A stretch of DNA of 12,902 nt, from positions 1 through 12,902 of the forward strand of contig CAZYJR010000059.1 in NCBI GenBank assembly GCA_964647905.1. The letters run 5' to 3'. Origin of the DNA: CAZYJR01 sp964647905 (GTDB lineage: Bacteria; Desulfobacterota; DSM-4660; Desulfatiglandales; HGW-15). Made by a program: the position numbers and the translations under genes. The notes beneath the pieces are model-generated. The model was not told where the DNA came from. It saw only the letters and a program-made list of their open reading frames with translations, and made no database searches. Below, in pieces: positions 6,039-12,572 of this stretch (position 1 is its first letter; each line of letters begins with the position of its first letter).

Positions 6039-7526
6039 ATGAGCCGACACCTCCCCGTCCTCATCGTCATCATCCCCCTGCTCTCAGCCATGCTGGTCAG
6101 CGGTGCGGGCTGGGTATGGCGGCGGCTCTGTTTTCCCCTCGCCTCCCTGAGCCTGGGGATCACCCTGTGGGGTGCGGTGGCTCTTCTCCTCCAGGTGGCG
6201 GACTCAGGACCGGTCCATTACCGCCTGGGCGGATGGGAGGCCCCCTGGGGCATCGGCTACGCGGTGGACACCCTGGGCGCGATGGTCCTGGTCATCATAG
6301 CCGGAGTGGCCTTTGTCAATCTGGCGGCCGGGCGCCGGGACATCCTGGCCGAGTATCCGCACCGGGAAGGGGCCTTCTACACCCTCTACATCCTCTTTGT
6401 GGCCGGGCTGATGGGGATCGTGGCTACCGGGGACCTGTTCAACCTGTATGTCCTGCTGGAAGTCACCTCGCTCACCGGCTACGCCCTCATCGCCCTGGGC
6501 CGGGATCCCGCCCCCCTGGCCAGTCTGCGTTATCTCCTCCTGGGAACCATCGGGGCCAGTTTTTACCTGCTGGGAACCGGATACCTCTACATCATGACCG
6601 GATCACTGAACATGGCGGACGTGGCCGGGATCCTTCCGGGCGTACACAGCACATCCGCCGTGCAGGCCGCGTTTCTTCTCTGCATGTCGGGCGTGTGGAT
6701 CAAAATGGCGTTCTTTCCCATGCATCTCTGGCTCCCCGGCGCTTACACCCATGCGCCGTCCACATCGAGCGGTCTTCTGGCTCCCCTCATGACCAAGGTC
6801 ATGGTGTACGTCATGATCCGGCTCATGCTCTCCGTGTTCCCTCCGGCTTATGCCCAATCGGCGCTCGACCTCGCCTCCCCCGTGGTATGGCTGGCCACCC
6901 TTGCGATTCTCGCGGGTGCGTTGATCGCCCTGGCCCAGCAGAACGTCAAGCGCATGCTCTGCTACGTACTGATCTCGGAAATCGGCTACATGGTGGGAGG
7001 GGCGTGGCTCGGAAACCGGGCCGGCATGACTGGCGCCATGCTCCACATCCTGAACGACGCCGTCATGACGCTCTGTCTCTTCCTGGTGATCCACAACGTG
7101 GCCTTCAAAATACGAGGGGTCCGCCTGGAGCATTTCAAGGGGCTGTCCAGAACCATGCCCTGGACCTTCGCCGCCATGGCGGCCGGCGCCTTGAGCTTCA
7201 TAGGCGTCCCGCCCACGTGCGGGTTCTTCAGCAAGTGGTACCTGATCTCAGGCGCGGTGCAGGCGGGGTATTACGGGTTTATGGCTGCTCTTCTGGTAAG
7301 CAGCCTCATCAACGCGATCCTGTTCTTCCGAATCATAGAAACCGCGTACTTCGCATCGGACCCGGACGAAGAAGGACACGGAGAACACTCTCCCTCCAGG
7401 GAGGCGCCCATGGAAATGCTCGTCCCTCTCCTGCTCGCGGCCTTGGCCACGGTGCTCATCGGCCTGTACACCGGCGACATCGTCACATCGCTCATTGAAC
7501 ATATGCTACCCGCGGACATGACGTGA
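6039..7526 (+). CDS. mrpD: Proton-antiporter-type membrane subunit, MrpD-like (first of three)
   Basis: This 495-residue polytopic protein belongs to the NuoL/M/N and MrpA/D proton-antiporter family (PF00361). The key charged residues of the transport half-channels are present: Glu141 in LYVLLEVTSL, Lys222 in GVWIKMAFFPMHLWLPGAY, Lys253 in PLMTKVMVYVM, and Lys399 in GFFSKWYLI. I chose ATG 6039, which gives MSRHLPVLIVIIPLL, over the TTG at 6012, because the family begins just before the first helix; AGGA at 6025-6028 is a modest ribosome-binding site. An 89-base gap separates it from mrpC, the largest gap inside the cluster. It should take part in Na+/H+ exchange in the inner membrane. The C-terminal stop overlaps the next start. 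Confidence 0.92.
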   Translation: MSRHLPVLIVIIPLLSAMLVSGAGWVWRRLCFPLASLSLGITLWGAVALLLQVADSGPVHYRLGGWEAPWGIGYAVDTLGAMVLVIIAGVAFVNLAAGRRDILAEYPHREGAFYTLYILFVAGLMGIVATGDLFNLYVLLEVTSLTGYALIALGRDPAPLASLRYLLLGTIGASFYLLGTGYLYIMTGSLNMADVAGILPGVHSTSAVQAAFLLCMSGVWIKMAFFPMHLWLPGAYTHAPSTSSGLLAPLMTKVMVYVMIRLMLSVFPPAYAQSALDLASPVVWLATLAILAGALIALAQQNVKRMLCYVLISEIGYMVGGAWLGNRAGMTGAMLHILNDAVMTLCLFLVIHNVAFKIRGVRLEHFKGLSRTMPWTFAAMAAGALSFIGVPPTCGFFSKWYLISGAVQAGYYGFMAALLVSSLINAILFFRIIETAYFASDPDEEGHGEHSPSREAPMEMLVPLLLAALATVLIGLYTGDIVTSLIEHMLPADMT

Positions 7527-9004
7527 TGGATCCCGTGATCTCCATAAAACCGCTTCTGGCCGTCCTGGTCTCGGCCGCGGCCGTGCCCCTGATCGTGCGG
7601 AGCAAGTCCCCCGACCTGCGTGAATTATGGACCTTTGCAGCGGCATTTGCAAAGGTCGCCCTGGTGCTCTCCATGCTGCCCGCGGTTCTGGCGGGCGGGC
7701 GGCTGATCTTCACGGTGTTCGACCCGCTTCCGGGGATCTCCCTTGCCTTTCGAGTGGACGCCATGGGCCTTCTTTTCGCGTTGGTCTCTTCCAGCCTCTG
7801 GATCGTAACCTCGGCTTACTCCATCGGGTACATGCGCGGCCTGGACGAGCACGCCCAGACCCGTTATTTCTGCTTCTTCGCCCTGGCCCTCTCCGCCACC
7901 GTGGGCGTGGCCTTTTCCGCCAATCTGCTGACCCTGTACCTCTTCTACGAGATGCTCTCCTTTGCCACCTACCCCCTGGTGACCCACCACCAGGACGAGG
8001 AGGCCCGCCGATCGGGCCGAAAGTACCTCGCGTACATCGTGGGAGGATCCGTGGGCCTGGTCCTCCCCGCCATGGTCGTCTGCTACTTGAAAACCGGGAC
8101 CCTGGAGTTCGCGGCACAGGGCTTCCTGGCAGGCCATATCAGCCGTGAAACCGCATGGCTCCTTGCGCTTCTTTTCGTATTCGGCCTGGCCAAGGCCGCG
8201 GTGATGCCCTTCCATGCCTGGCTTCCCGCGGCCATGGTGGCCCCTACGCCTGTTTCCGCCCTGCTCCACGCGGTGGCCGTGGTCAAGGTGGGCGCCTTTT
8301 CCATCTTCCGCATCTTGACCGGGGTATTCGGCGCGGACTTCCTGGGTCGATGCGGCCTGGACGTCCTTGTAGGGATTCTGGCCTCCATCACGATCGTCAC
8401 GGCCTCTCTCATGGCCCTTTCCCAGGACGGGCTGAAACGCCGTCTTGCGTTTTCCACCATCAGCCAGCTCTCCTACATCGTACTCGGCGCCGCCCTCCTG
8501 GCCCCCAAGGGACTGACCGGGGGGCTGCTCCACATCGCCATGCACGCGTTCGGAAAAATAACCCTGTTTTTCTGCGCTGGGGCCATCTTTGTCGCCACCG
8601 GTCTCAAAAACATCAGCGACATGCAAGGCCTCGGCCGCCGCATGCCATTGACCATGGGAGCGTTCCTGGTGGGAAGCCTGGGCGTGATCGGTCTGCCTCC
8701 GGCCGGAGGCTTCCTGAGCAAGTGGAGTCTGCTCCTGGGAACTCTTGAGGCGCATCAGATCGGCTTTTTGGTGGTGCTGTTGGTCAGCTCGCTTTTGAAC
8801 GCCGCATACTTTCTACCCATCGTGTACAACGCCTTTTTCGCGCCGCCGTCCAACCCCGGGTTGTCAAATGGAATTCAAGAAGCGCCGGCCTGGTGCCTGA
8901 CGGCCATACTGGTGGCTGCGGCCTGTTCGCTGATCCTGTTCTTTCATCCCTGGCCCTTCATGGATCTGGCGGAGCTGGCCGTGACGCAAATCACCGGGAG
9001 GTAG
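7526..9004 (+). CDS. Proton-antiporter-type membrane subunit, NuoM/MrpD-like (second of three)
   Basis: This 492-residue protein is in the PF00361 family, with about 13-14 helices. It has Glu142 in LFYEMLSFATYPLV, Lys223 in FGLAKAAVMPFHAWLP, Lys254 in HAVAVVKVGAF, and Lys399 in GGFLSKWSLL, so all four core charged residues are present. The HAVAVVKVGAF and HHQDEEARRSGRKYL stretches look more like the NuoM branch than the first subunit does. The ATG at 7526 overlaps the previous stop as TGATG; a GTG one codon earlier is also in frame. It is probably a second ion-translocating module of the same complex. Confidence 0.9.
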   Translation: MDPVISIKPLLAVLVSAAAVPLIVRSKSPDLRELWTFAAAFAKVALVLSMLPAVLAGGRLIFTVFDPLPGISLAFRVDAMGLLFALVSSSLWIVTSAYSIGYMRGLDEHAQTRYFCFFALALSATVGVAFSANLLTLYLFYEMLSFATYPLVTHHQDEEARRSGRKYLAYIVGGSVGLVLPAMVVCYLKTGTLEFAAQGFLAGHISRETAWLLALLFVFGLAKAAVMPFHAWLPAAMVAPTPVSALLHAVAVVKVGAFSIFRILTGVFGADFLGRCGLDVLVGILASITIVTASLMALSQDGLKRRLAFSTISQLSYIVLGAALLAPKGLTGGLLHIAMHAFGKITLFFCAGAIFVATGLKNISDMQGLGRRMPLTMGAFLVGSLGVIGLPPAGGFLSKWSLLLGTLEAHQIGFLVVLLVSSLLNAAYFLPIVYNAFFAPPSNPGLSNGIQEAPAWCLTAILVAAACSLILFFHPWPFMDLAELAVTQITGR

Positions 9005-9008
9005 AACC

Positions 9009-9149
9009 ATGTATGAAGACCGCGAAGTCCCCATCGGAAAGAGGAGCATCCTCAGCCACAAACCAGTGCCGGGGTACCGGAAGGCCTTTTACATCACCGT
9101 TGCTGTAGGGGTGGTCTACCTGCTGCTGAGCTTCACAGGGGTGTTGTAG
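9009..9149 (+). CDS. Small single-span membrane protein of the antiporter operon
   Basis: This 46-residue ORF starts with ATG at 9009, seven bases after a good ribosome-binding site (GGGAGG at 8996-9001, overlapping the end of the previous gene). The first 25 residues are polar and basic (MYEDREVPIGKRSILSHKP, then VPGYRK). The rest is one hydrophobic helix, AFYITVAVGVVYLLLSFTGV. It fits exactly between its neighbours, with 4 bases upstream and 2 bases downstream, so it is probably a real gene. I do not recognise a named family. It may be an accessory subunit stabilising the antiporter modules. Confidence 0.7.
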   Translation: MYEDREVPIGKRSILSHKPVPGYRKAFYITVAVGVVYLLLSFTGVL

Positions 9150-9151
9150 TC

Positions 9152-9397
9152 ATGGAGCAAAAAATCGGATGGTTCCACAAGCCTGGACACTTCAAGCTTT
9201 TTCTTCGACTGTTTTTCGCTGGTCTGGGAGTGCTCCTGATCATAGATTTCTTCGTTCCCAAGCATGGCGTCTTTCCCTGGGAAGAGACGCCCTGCTTTTT
9301 TGCCGCCTACGGGTACGTATCCTGTGTGCTGCTCGTGCTGGCGGCCAAAGTGCTCAGGCGCCTCATCAGGAGGGACGAGGGCTACTATGACGATTGA
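9152..9397 (+). CDS. Small two-span membrane protein of the antiporter operon
   Basis: This 81-residue protein has two hydrophobic helices, near 16-34 (LFLRLFFAGLGVLLIIDFF) and 48-66 (CFFAAYGYVSCVLLVLAAKV). They are separated by a Pro-rich loop (VPKHGVFPWEETP), and the tail is charged (RRLIRRDEGYYDD). The ATG at 9152 is two bases after the preceding stop, and the gene overlaps the next by 11 bases. The tight packing supports co-translation. I recognise the general look of conserved hypothetical proteins found near Mrp-like antiporters but cannot name a family. A structural or accessory role is inferred from context only. Confidence 0.75.
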   Translation: MEQKIGWFHKPGHFKLFLRLFFAGLGVLLIIDFFVPKHGVFPWEETPCFFAAYGYVSCVLLVLAAKVLRRLIRRDEGYYDD

Positions 9398-11159
9398 TCT
9401 GCCACCCGGCCTCGTCATGGTCTGCGGGGCCGCGCTGATCCCTTTCCTGAGGGGCCGAGCGAAGTCGGCGCTTCTGCTGCTCCTGCCGCTCCTGGCCCTG
9501 GCCGCGGTGCATACCGCACCGGAAGGCATTCGATGGACCTATTCCTTCCTGGGCCGGGACCTTGCCCTACTCCGTGTGGACCGCCTCTCCCGGGTGTTCG
9601 GATACATTTTCAGCCTCATCGCGTTCATAGGCTTCGTCTACTCACTTAAGGTGAAGGACGACGTCCAGCACACGGCGGCCATGGTGTATGCGGGGAGCGC
9701 CCTAGGCGTCACCTTCGCCGGTGACTTCTTTTCTCTGTATGTCTTCTGGGAGTTCATGGCCCTGGCCTCAGCCTTCCTGGTCCTGGTCGGCCGGACGGCG
9801 TCGGCCAGAGCCGCGGCCCTTCGCTATGTCCTTGTACACCTGGCCGGGGGGCTGGTGTTACTGGCAGGCATCCTTCTTCACCTCCTGAAGACGGGCGGCC
9901 TGGGTATGGACTACATCGGGCTGAACGGCGCCGGGTCGTGGCTCATCTTCATAGGGATCGCGGTCAACGCTGCTATTCCACCCCTGCACCCTTGGCTCAA
10001 GGACGCCTATCCGGAAGGGACACCCACGAGCTCGGTCTTTCTATCGGCCTTCACGACCAAGAGCGCGGTCTACCTCATGGCCCGCGCCTATCCCGGTGCG
10101 GAGATCCTGATCTGGCTGGGTGCCGTAATGACTTTCTTCCCTATCTTCTACGCTGTGATGGAAAACGACATCCGCGGGGTTTTGTCCTACAGCCTGATCA
10201 ACCAGGTGGGGTTCATGATGTGCGGCATCGGGATCGGAACCACCCTGGCCATCAACGGCACCGTATCCCATGCCTTCTGCCACATCCTGTACGAGGGCCT
10301 GCTGTTCATGGCCGCGGGCAGCGTGCTCCACGTTACCGGGCGCATCCGCTGCACCGACCTCGGAGGGCTCTACAAGACCATGCCCCTGACTTGCATCTTC
10401 TGCATCGTGGGCGCAGCGTCCATCTCCGCTTTTCCCCTGTTTTCGGGATTTGTGAGCAAGTCCATGATCGTGACCGCCGCCGGCCACAACCATCTGATCG
10501 TGGTCTGGCTCATGCTCCAGTTCGCGTCGGCCAGCGTGTTTCATCTTGCAGGCATCAAGGTCCCGTTCTTCATGTTCTTCAGCCAGGACGCCAACATCGG
10601 CGCGAAGGAACCCCCTTGGAACATGCTGCTGGCTATGGGTTCGGCTGCATTTTTATGCGTTTTCCTGGGCGTGTACCCCGCCCCCCTATACGCAATTCTG
10701 CCCTATCCCGTGGATTACATCCCTTACACGGGGGCCCATGTCATAGGCCAGCTCCAGCTCCTCATGTTCGGCGCCCTTGCTTTCGCCCTTCTGATCCTCT
10801 CCGGCATCTACCCGGCGGAGATGCGGGGCGTCAACCTGGACACGGACTGGTTCTACCGAAAAGGAGGGGCTGCCGTCACGCGATGGGCCGACCGAGCCCT
10901 CAACAGCCTGAACTCAGCCTCGGAAAAACTCTTCGTGGATAGTGCCGTATCCGGCCTGGCCAAGCTCTCTGCTGACGCCCCGACAAGGATCGTTATTATG
11001 CTCCTGTCGGCCTACTGGCGTCTCGCGAGAATCCGGGGAGAGGAGCTGTCTGGGAAAAAGGCGACCGCTTCACGAAACATCCGGGAGGGGATGCTTCCCG
11101 CAGGGCTCGGAGCGGTGTTGGCCGGGGTGATCCTGATATGCGCCTTTCTTCTCGCCTGA
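9387..11159 (+). CDS. Proton-antiporter-type membrane subunit with altered central lysine and C-terminal extension (third of three)
   Basis: This 590-residue polytopic protein is in the PF00361 family. Glu122 (YVFWEFMALAS), Lys225 (SAFTTKSAVYLMA) and Lys358 (SGFVSKSMIV) are present. The usual lysine in the segment before PLHxWL is Asn194, in IGIAVNAAIPPLHPWLKDAY. About 100 C-terminal residues form an extension: a mostly amphipathic stretch from about 485 (WFYRKGGAAVTRWADRALNS) and a final membrane helix near 570-589. I chose ATG 9387 because GAGGG lies five bases upstream, AGGAGGG is at 9368-9374, and family members begin at the first helix; the frame upstream to 9264 lies inside the preceding gene. 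The C-terminal helix recalls the lateral helix of NuoL, but this is inference. Confidence 0.9.
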   Translation: MTIDLPPGLVMVCGAALIPFLRGRAKSALLLLLPLLALAAVHTAPEGIRWTYSFLGRDLALLRVDRLSRVFGYIFSLIAFIGFVYSLKVKDDVQHTAAMVYAGSALGVTFAGDFFSLYVFWEFMALASAFLVLVGRTASARAAALRYVLVHLAGGLVLLAGILLHLLKTGGLGMDYIGLNGAGSWLIFIGIAVNAAIPPLHPWLKDAYPEGTPTSSVFLSAFTTKSAVYLMARAYPGAEILIWLGAVMTFFPIFYAVMENDIRGVLSYSLINQVGFMMCGIGIGTTLAINGTVSHAFCHILYEGLLFMAAGSVLHVTGRIRCTDLGGLYKTMPLTCIFCIVGAASISAFPLFSGFVSKSMIVTAAGHNHLIVVWLMLQFASASVFHLAGIKVPFFMFFSQDANIGAKEPPWNMLLAMGSAAFLCVFLGVYPAPLYAILPYPVDYIPYTGAHVIGQLQLLMFGALAFALLILSGIYPAEMRGVNLDTDWFYRKGGAAVTRWADRALNSLNSASEKLFVDSAVSGLAKLSADAPTRIVIMLLSAYWRLARIRGEELSGKKATASRNIREGMLPAGLGAVLAGVILICAFLLA

Positions 11160-11199
11160 TTCAACGAGACATCATCAAACCATCGACAGGAGGGAAACC

Positions 11200-11685
11200 A
11201 TGGTCTCTTTGGAAGAACTCAACAAAATAAATCTTTTGCAGAACCTGGAGCCCGAGATGCTGGACGAGGTCCGGCCCTTTGTGGAGCTGCGCGACTTTCA
11301 GAACCGCGAGGTCATCTTCCGGGAAGGAGACAAGGCCCTGTACTTCTACATGCTCCTTCGCGGGGGCGTATTGCTGGAGGTGCAGGCATCACCGTCCATT
11401 CTCATCTCGCTCGGGGCGATCAAGCCGGGCTTCTCCTTCGGGTGGTCCGCCCTGCTGCCCGAGGAATCCTACTACACCTCCCACGCCGTCTGCACCGAGG
11501 CCTCCGACGTCCTCATGATCCCCGCGGGCAAACTCCTTTCCCTGATGGAAGCGGATAACAGGCTGGGGTTCCGCATCATGGAAGGGGTGGTGCGGATTCT
11601 CAAGCGACGACTCGAGCGGCGCACCGAGCAGTTTCTCAAAACCCTTCGGAATCACCCGGACATTAAGGAACCGTTCTGGGAATAA
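11200..11685 (+). CDS. Cyclic-nucleotide-binding-domain protein, single domain
   Basis: This 161-residue soluble protein has a CNMP-binding beta-roll (PF00027) from about 10 to 118, followed by an alpha-helical, basic tail (RILKRRLERRTEQFLKTLR). The domain is seen in REVIFREGDKALYFYMLLRG and ILISLGAIKPGFSFGWSALL. The normal ligand pocket has Gly-Glu and Arg-Ser/Thr-Ala; here residues 80-85 read FGWSAL, with Trp82 where Glu is expected, and 93-96 read TSHA without the arginine. Canonical cAMP binding is therefore doubtful. No helix-turn-helix is present, so it is not a CRP-type regulator by itself. A strong ribosome-binding site (AGGAGGG at 11188-11194) precedes ATG 11200. It lies 40 bases after the last antiporter gene and is probably co-transcribed. 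Confidence 0.85.
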   Translation: MVSLEELNKINLLQNLEPEMLDEVRPFVELRDFQNREVIFREGDKALYFYMLLRGGVLLEVQASPSILISLGAIKPGFSFGWSALLPEESYYTSHAVCTEASDVLMIPAGKLLSLMEADNRLGFRIMEGVVRILKRRLERRTEQFLKTLRNHPDIKEPFWE

Positions 11686-11726
11686 GAAAACATCCCGAAC
11701 ACCGAGTGCTCTGGGGGTTCCATCCG

Positions 11727-11739
11727 GCAACGGGGTTGC
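11727..11739 (+). other. Short hairpin after the operon
   Basis: GCAAC-GGG-GTTGC forms a perfect five-base stem 42 bases after the last stop codon. No T run follows, so it is at best a weak or Rho-assisted end of transcription. The rest of 11686-11820 contains no gene I can support. Confidence 0.25.
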
Positions 11740-11786
11740 AGGAAGATAGGTCCAGCCATTCCTTGTGCCTGATTTCACAAAAAATC

Positions 11787-11816
11787 TTGAATCCGGTTCA
11801 ACATCGGTGCTATAGT
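11787..11816 (+). promoter_or_regulatory. Candidate sigma-70 promoter pointing into the intron region
   Basis: TTGAAT at 11787-11792 and TATAGT at 11811-11816 are 18 bases apart, each one or two mismatches from consensus. It would transcribe rightwards, antisense to the group II intron material. No + strand gene follows, so it may be a chance match. Confidence 0.3.
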
Positions 11817-11867
11817 TTACCGATTAGCCGGGTGGTTCCGGGCCGTTGCCGGCCCGGAACTCCCACA

Positions 11868-11900
11868 GATTCGGACATGCGCCACTCACGCATCCGGCTC
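11868..11900 (-). ncRNA. Domain V of the outer group II intron, slightly degenerate
   Basis: On the minus strand the hairpin runs from GAGCCGGA to TCCGAATC over 33 nt, with the AGC catalytic triad position kept and a central stem TGCG(T)/(G)CGCA. One lower-stem pair is C opposite A rather than C-G, and the loop is not a clean GNRA. It lies where domain V should be relative to the RT stop and the following domain VI hairpin (11835-11860). One mismatch suggests decay or a divergent class. Confidence 0.6.
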
Positions 11901-11927
11901 CTCGAGTCATGGTTTCGCAACGCAACA

Positions 11928-12457
11928 TCAGCACATGTGGACCACTCGGGCCTTTGGAAGAGGAAACCTCTGGAGCAGGTTGTTGAACCACTCCCAGTTC
12001 CGGTGGGCCTTATGAGACCTACGTCCCAGCCATTTCTTCCACAGCCTGTGAACCTCAAAGAGAAAGCGGGCCAGTGCCTCGCTGTTCCCCCGTATCCCAA
12101 AGTACTGAAAGTGCCCGCGCACCTTTGCGCTGAGCACCCGGTGCTGTACCTTGATTGGCCAGTGGCGGACTCTGCTCATCCAATCGGACAGTTCTTTTAG
12201 GCTACGGCTGAACCTATCCTTTGCCGTCTTTCGCTTTATCACCCAGTAGCCCTTACGGGATCGCGCCCAGAAGTGTGTAAACCCCAGAAATGTGAAAGTC
12301 TCGGGTTTCTCCGGGCCCTTTGTCCCGTGCTTCGGCCGCCTAAAACACAGCAGCCGGGTCTTATCCGGGTGCAGACTCAGCCCGTACTTGGCAAGGCGCT
12401 TGGGCAAGACCGCCATGACTAGCTTGGCGTCATCCTCACGTTCGAATGCCAGCACCG
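11928..12457 (-). pseudogene. ltrA: Group II intron reverse transcriptase/maturase, C-terminal half, interrupted after the YADD region
   Basis: The minus-strand frame reads VLAFEREDDAKLVMAVLPKR, LAKYGLSLHPDKTRLLCFRR (RT palm end), FTFLGFTHFWARSRKGYW (RT7-type FLGF motif), and the maturase/X domain (VRGHFQYFGIRGNSEALARF, WKKWLGRRSHKAHRNWEWF). It ends PLPKARVVHMC with a stop at 11928-11930, close to where this RT class normally ends; no HNH endonuclease domain follows. In intact proteins the RYADD catalytic motif lies immediately before VLAFE. Here the sequence before it is not protein-coding but the 3' end of another group II intron. Without the first half and the YADD residues, the visible part is not an active enzyme unless the inner intron is spliced out. 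Confidence 0.88.
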
Positions 12458-12497
12458 GGTGAGTAGCCCGGGGGAATCTCACCCCCAGGCCCTCGTA

Positions 12498-12531
12498 GAA
12501 CCCGGCGTGAGCCTCTCAGCTCACCGGGCTC
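12498..12531 (-). ncRNA. Domain V of the inner group II intron
   Basis: This is exactly 34 nt. The lower stem GAGCCCGG pairs with CCGGGTTC (8 bp, including the G-U at the AGC triad). The upper stem TGAGCT pairs with GGCTCA (6 bp, last pair T-G), capped by a GAGA tetraloop of the GNRA type. A two-base CG bulge sits on the 3' side at the conserved position. Every element of the canonical domain V is present, so the catalytic core looks intact. Confidence 0.9.
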
Positions 12532-12572
12532 CCATCATCCAGCCGCCGGTTAAGCGGCTTTGTTTCGTCCAT
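12516..12572 (-). pseudogene. Truncated start of the inner intron's protein gene
   Basis: ATG at 12572-12570 follows GGAGGATCC, a good ribosome-binding site, and reads MDETKP, the N-terminus I associate with many bacterial group II intron proteins. After six codons the sequence jumps to material that normally follows the protein gene (GGCGGCTGGATGATGGGAGC), and the frame ends at TGA inside domain V, giving only 18 codons. The reverse transcriptase/maturase coding region of about 400 codons has been deleted, leaving a domain IV stub. Confidence 0.75.

Larger units (their letters stand above)
11826..12458 (-). mobile_element. 3' part of an outer group II intron (RT C-terminus, domains V and VI)
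   Basis: Read on the minus strand, this stretch has the normal order of a group II intron's 3' part. First come the C-terminal half of the reverse transcriptase/maturase and its stop at 11928. A 27-base spacer follows, then a domain-V-like hairpin at 11868-11900 and a domain-VI-like hairpin whose 10-bp perfect stem is 11835-11844 with 11851-11860. The 3' end should lie within a few bases of 11826. The 5' part (domains I-III and the RT N-terminus) is not directly upstream, because a second intron begins at about 12458. Confidence 0.75.

Noticed and set aside
5993..7498. A 501-residue + strand ORF overlapping the first MrpD-like gene in another frame
   Set aside because: It is rich in Arg, Gly, Pro and His with no hydrophobic helices; the overlapping frame encodes a clear antiporter subunit.
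7625..8755. A 376-residue minus-strand ORF rich in Gly, Glu, Gln and His
   Set aside because: It is an antisense shadow of the second antiporter subunit, with no recognisable motif.
11835..11860. The strong GC-rich hairpin after the operon as an intrinsic terminator on the + strand
   Set aside because: No T run follows on the + strand, and its position after the RT stop and a domain-V-like hairpin fits intron domain VI better.
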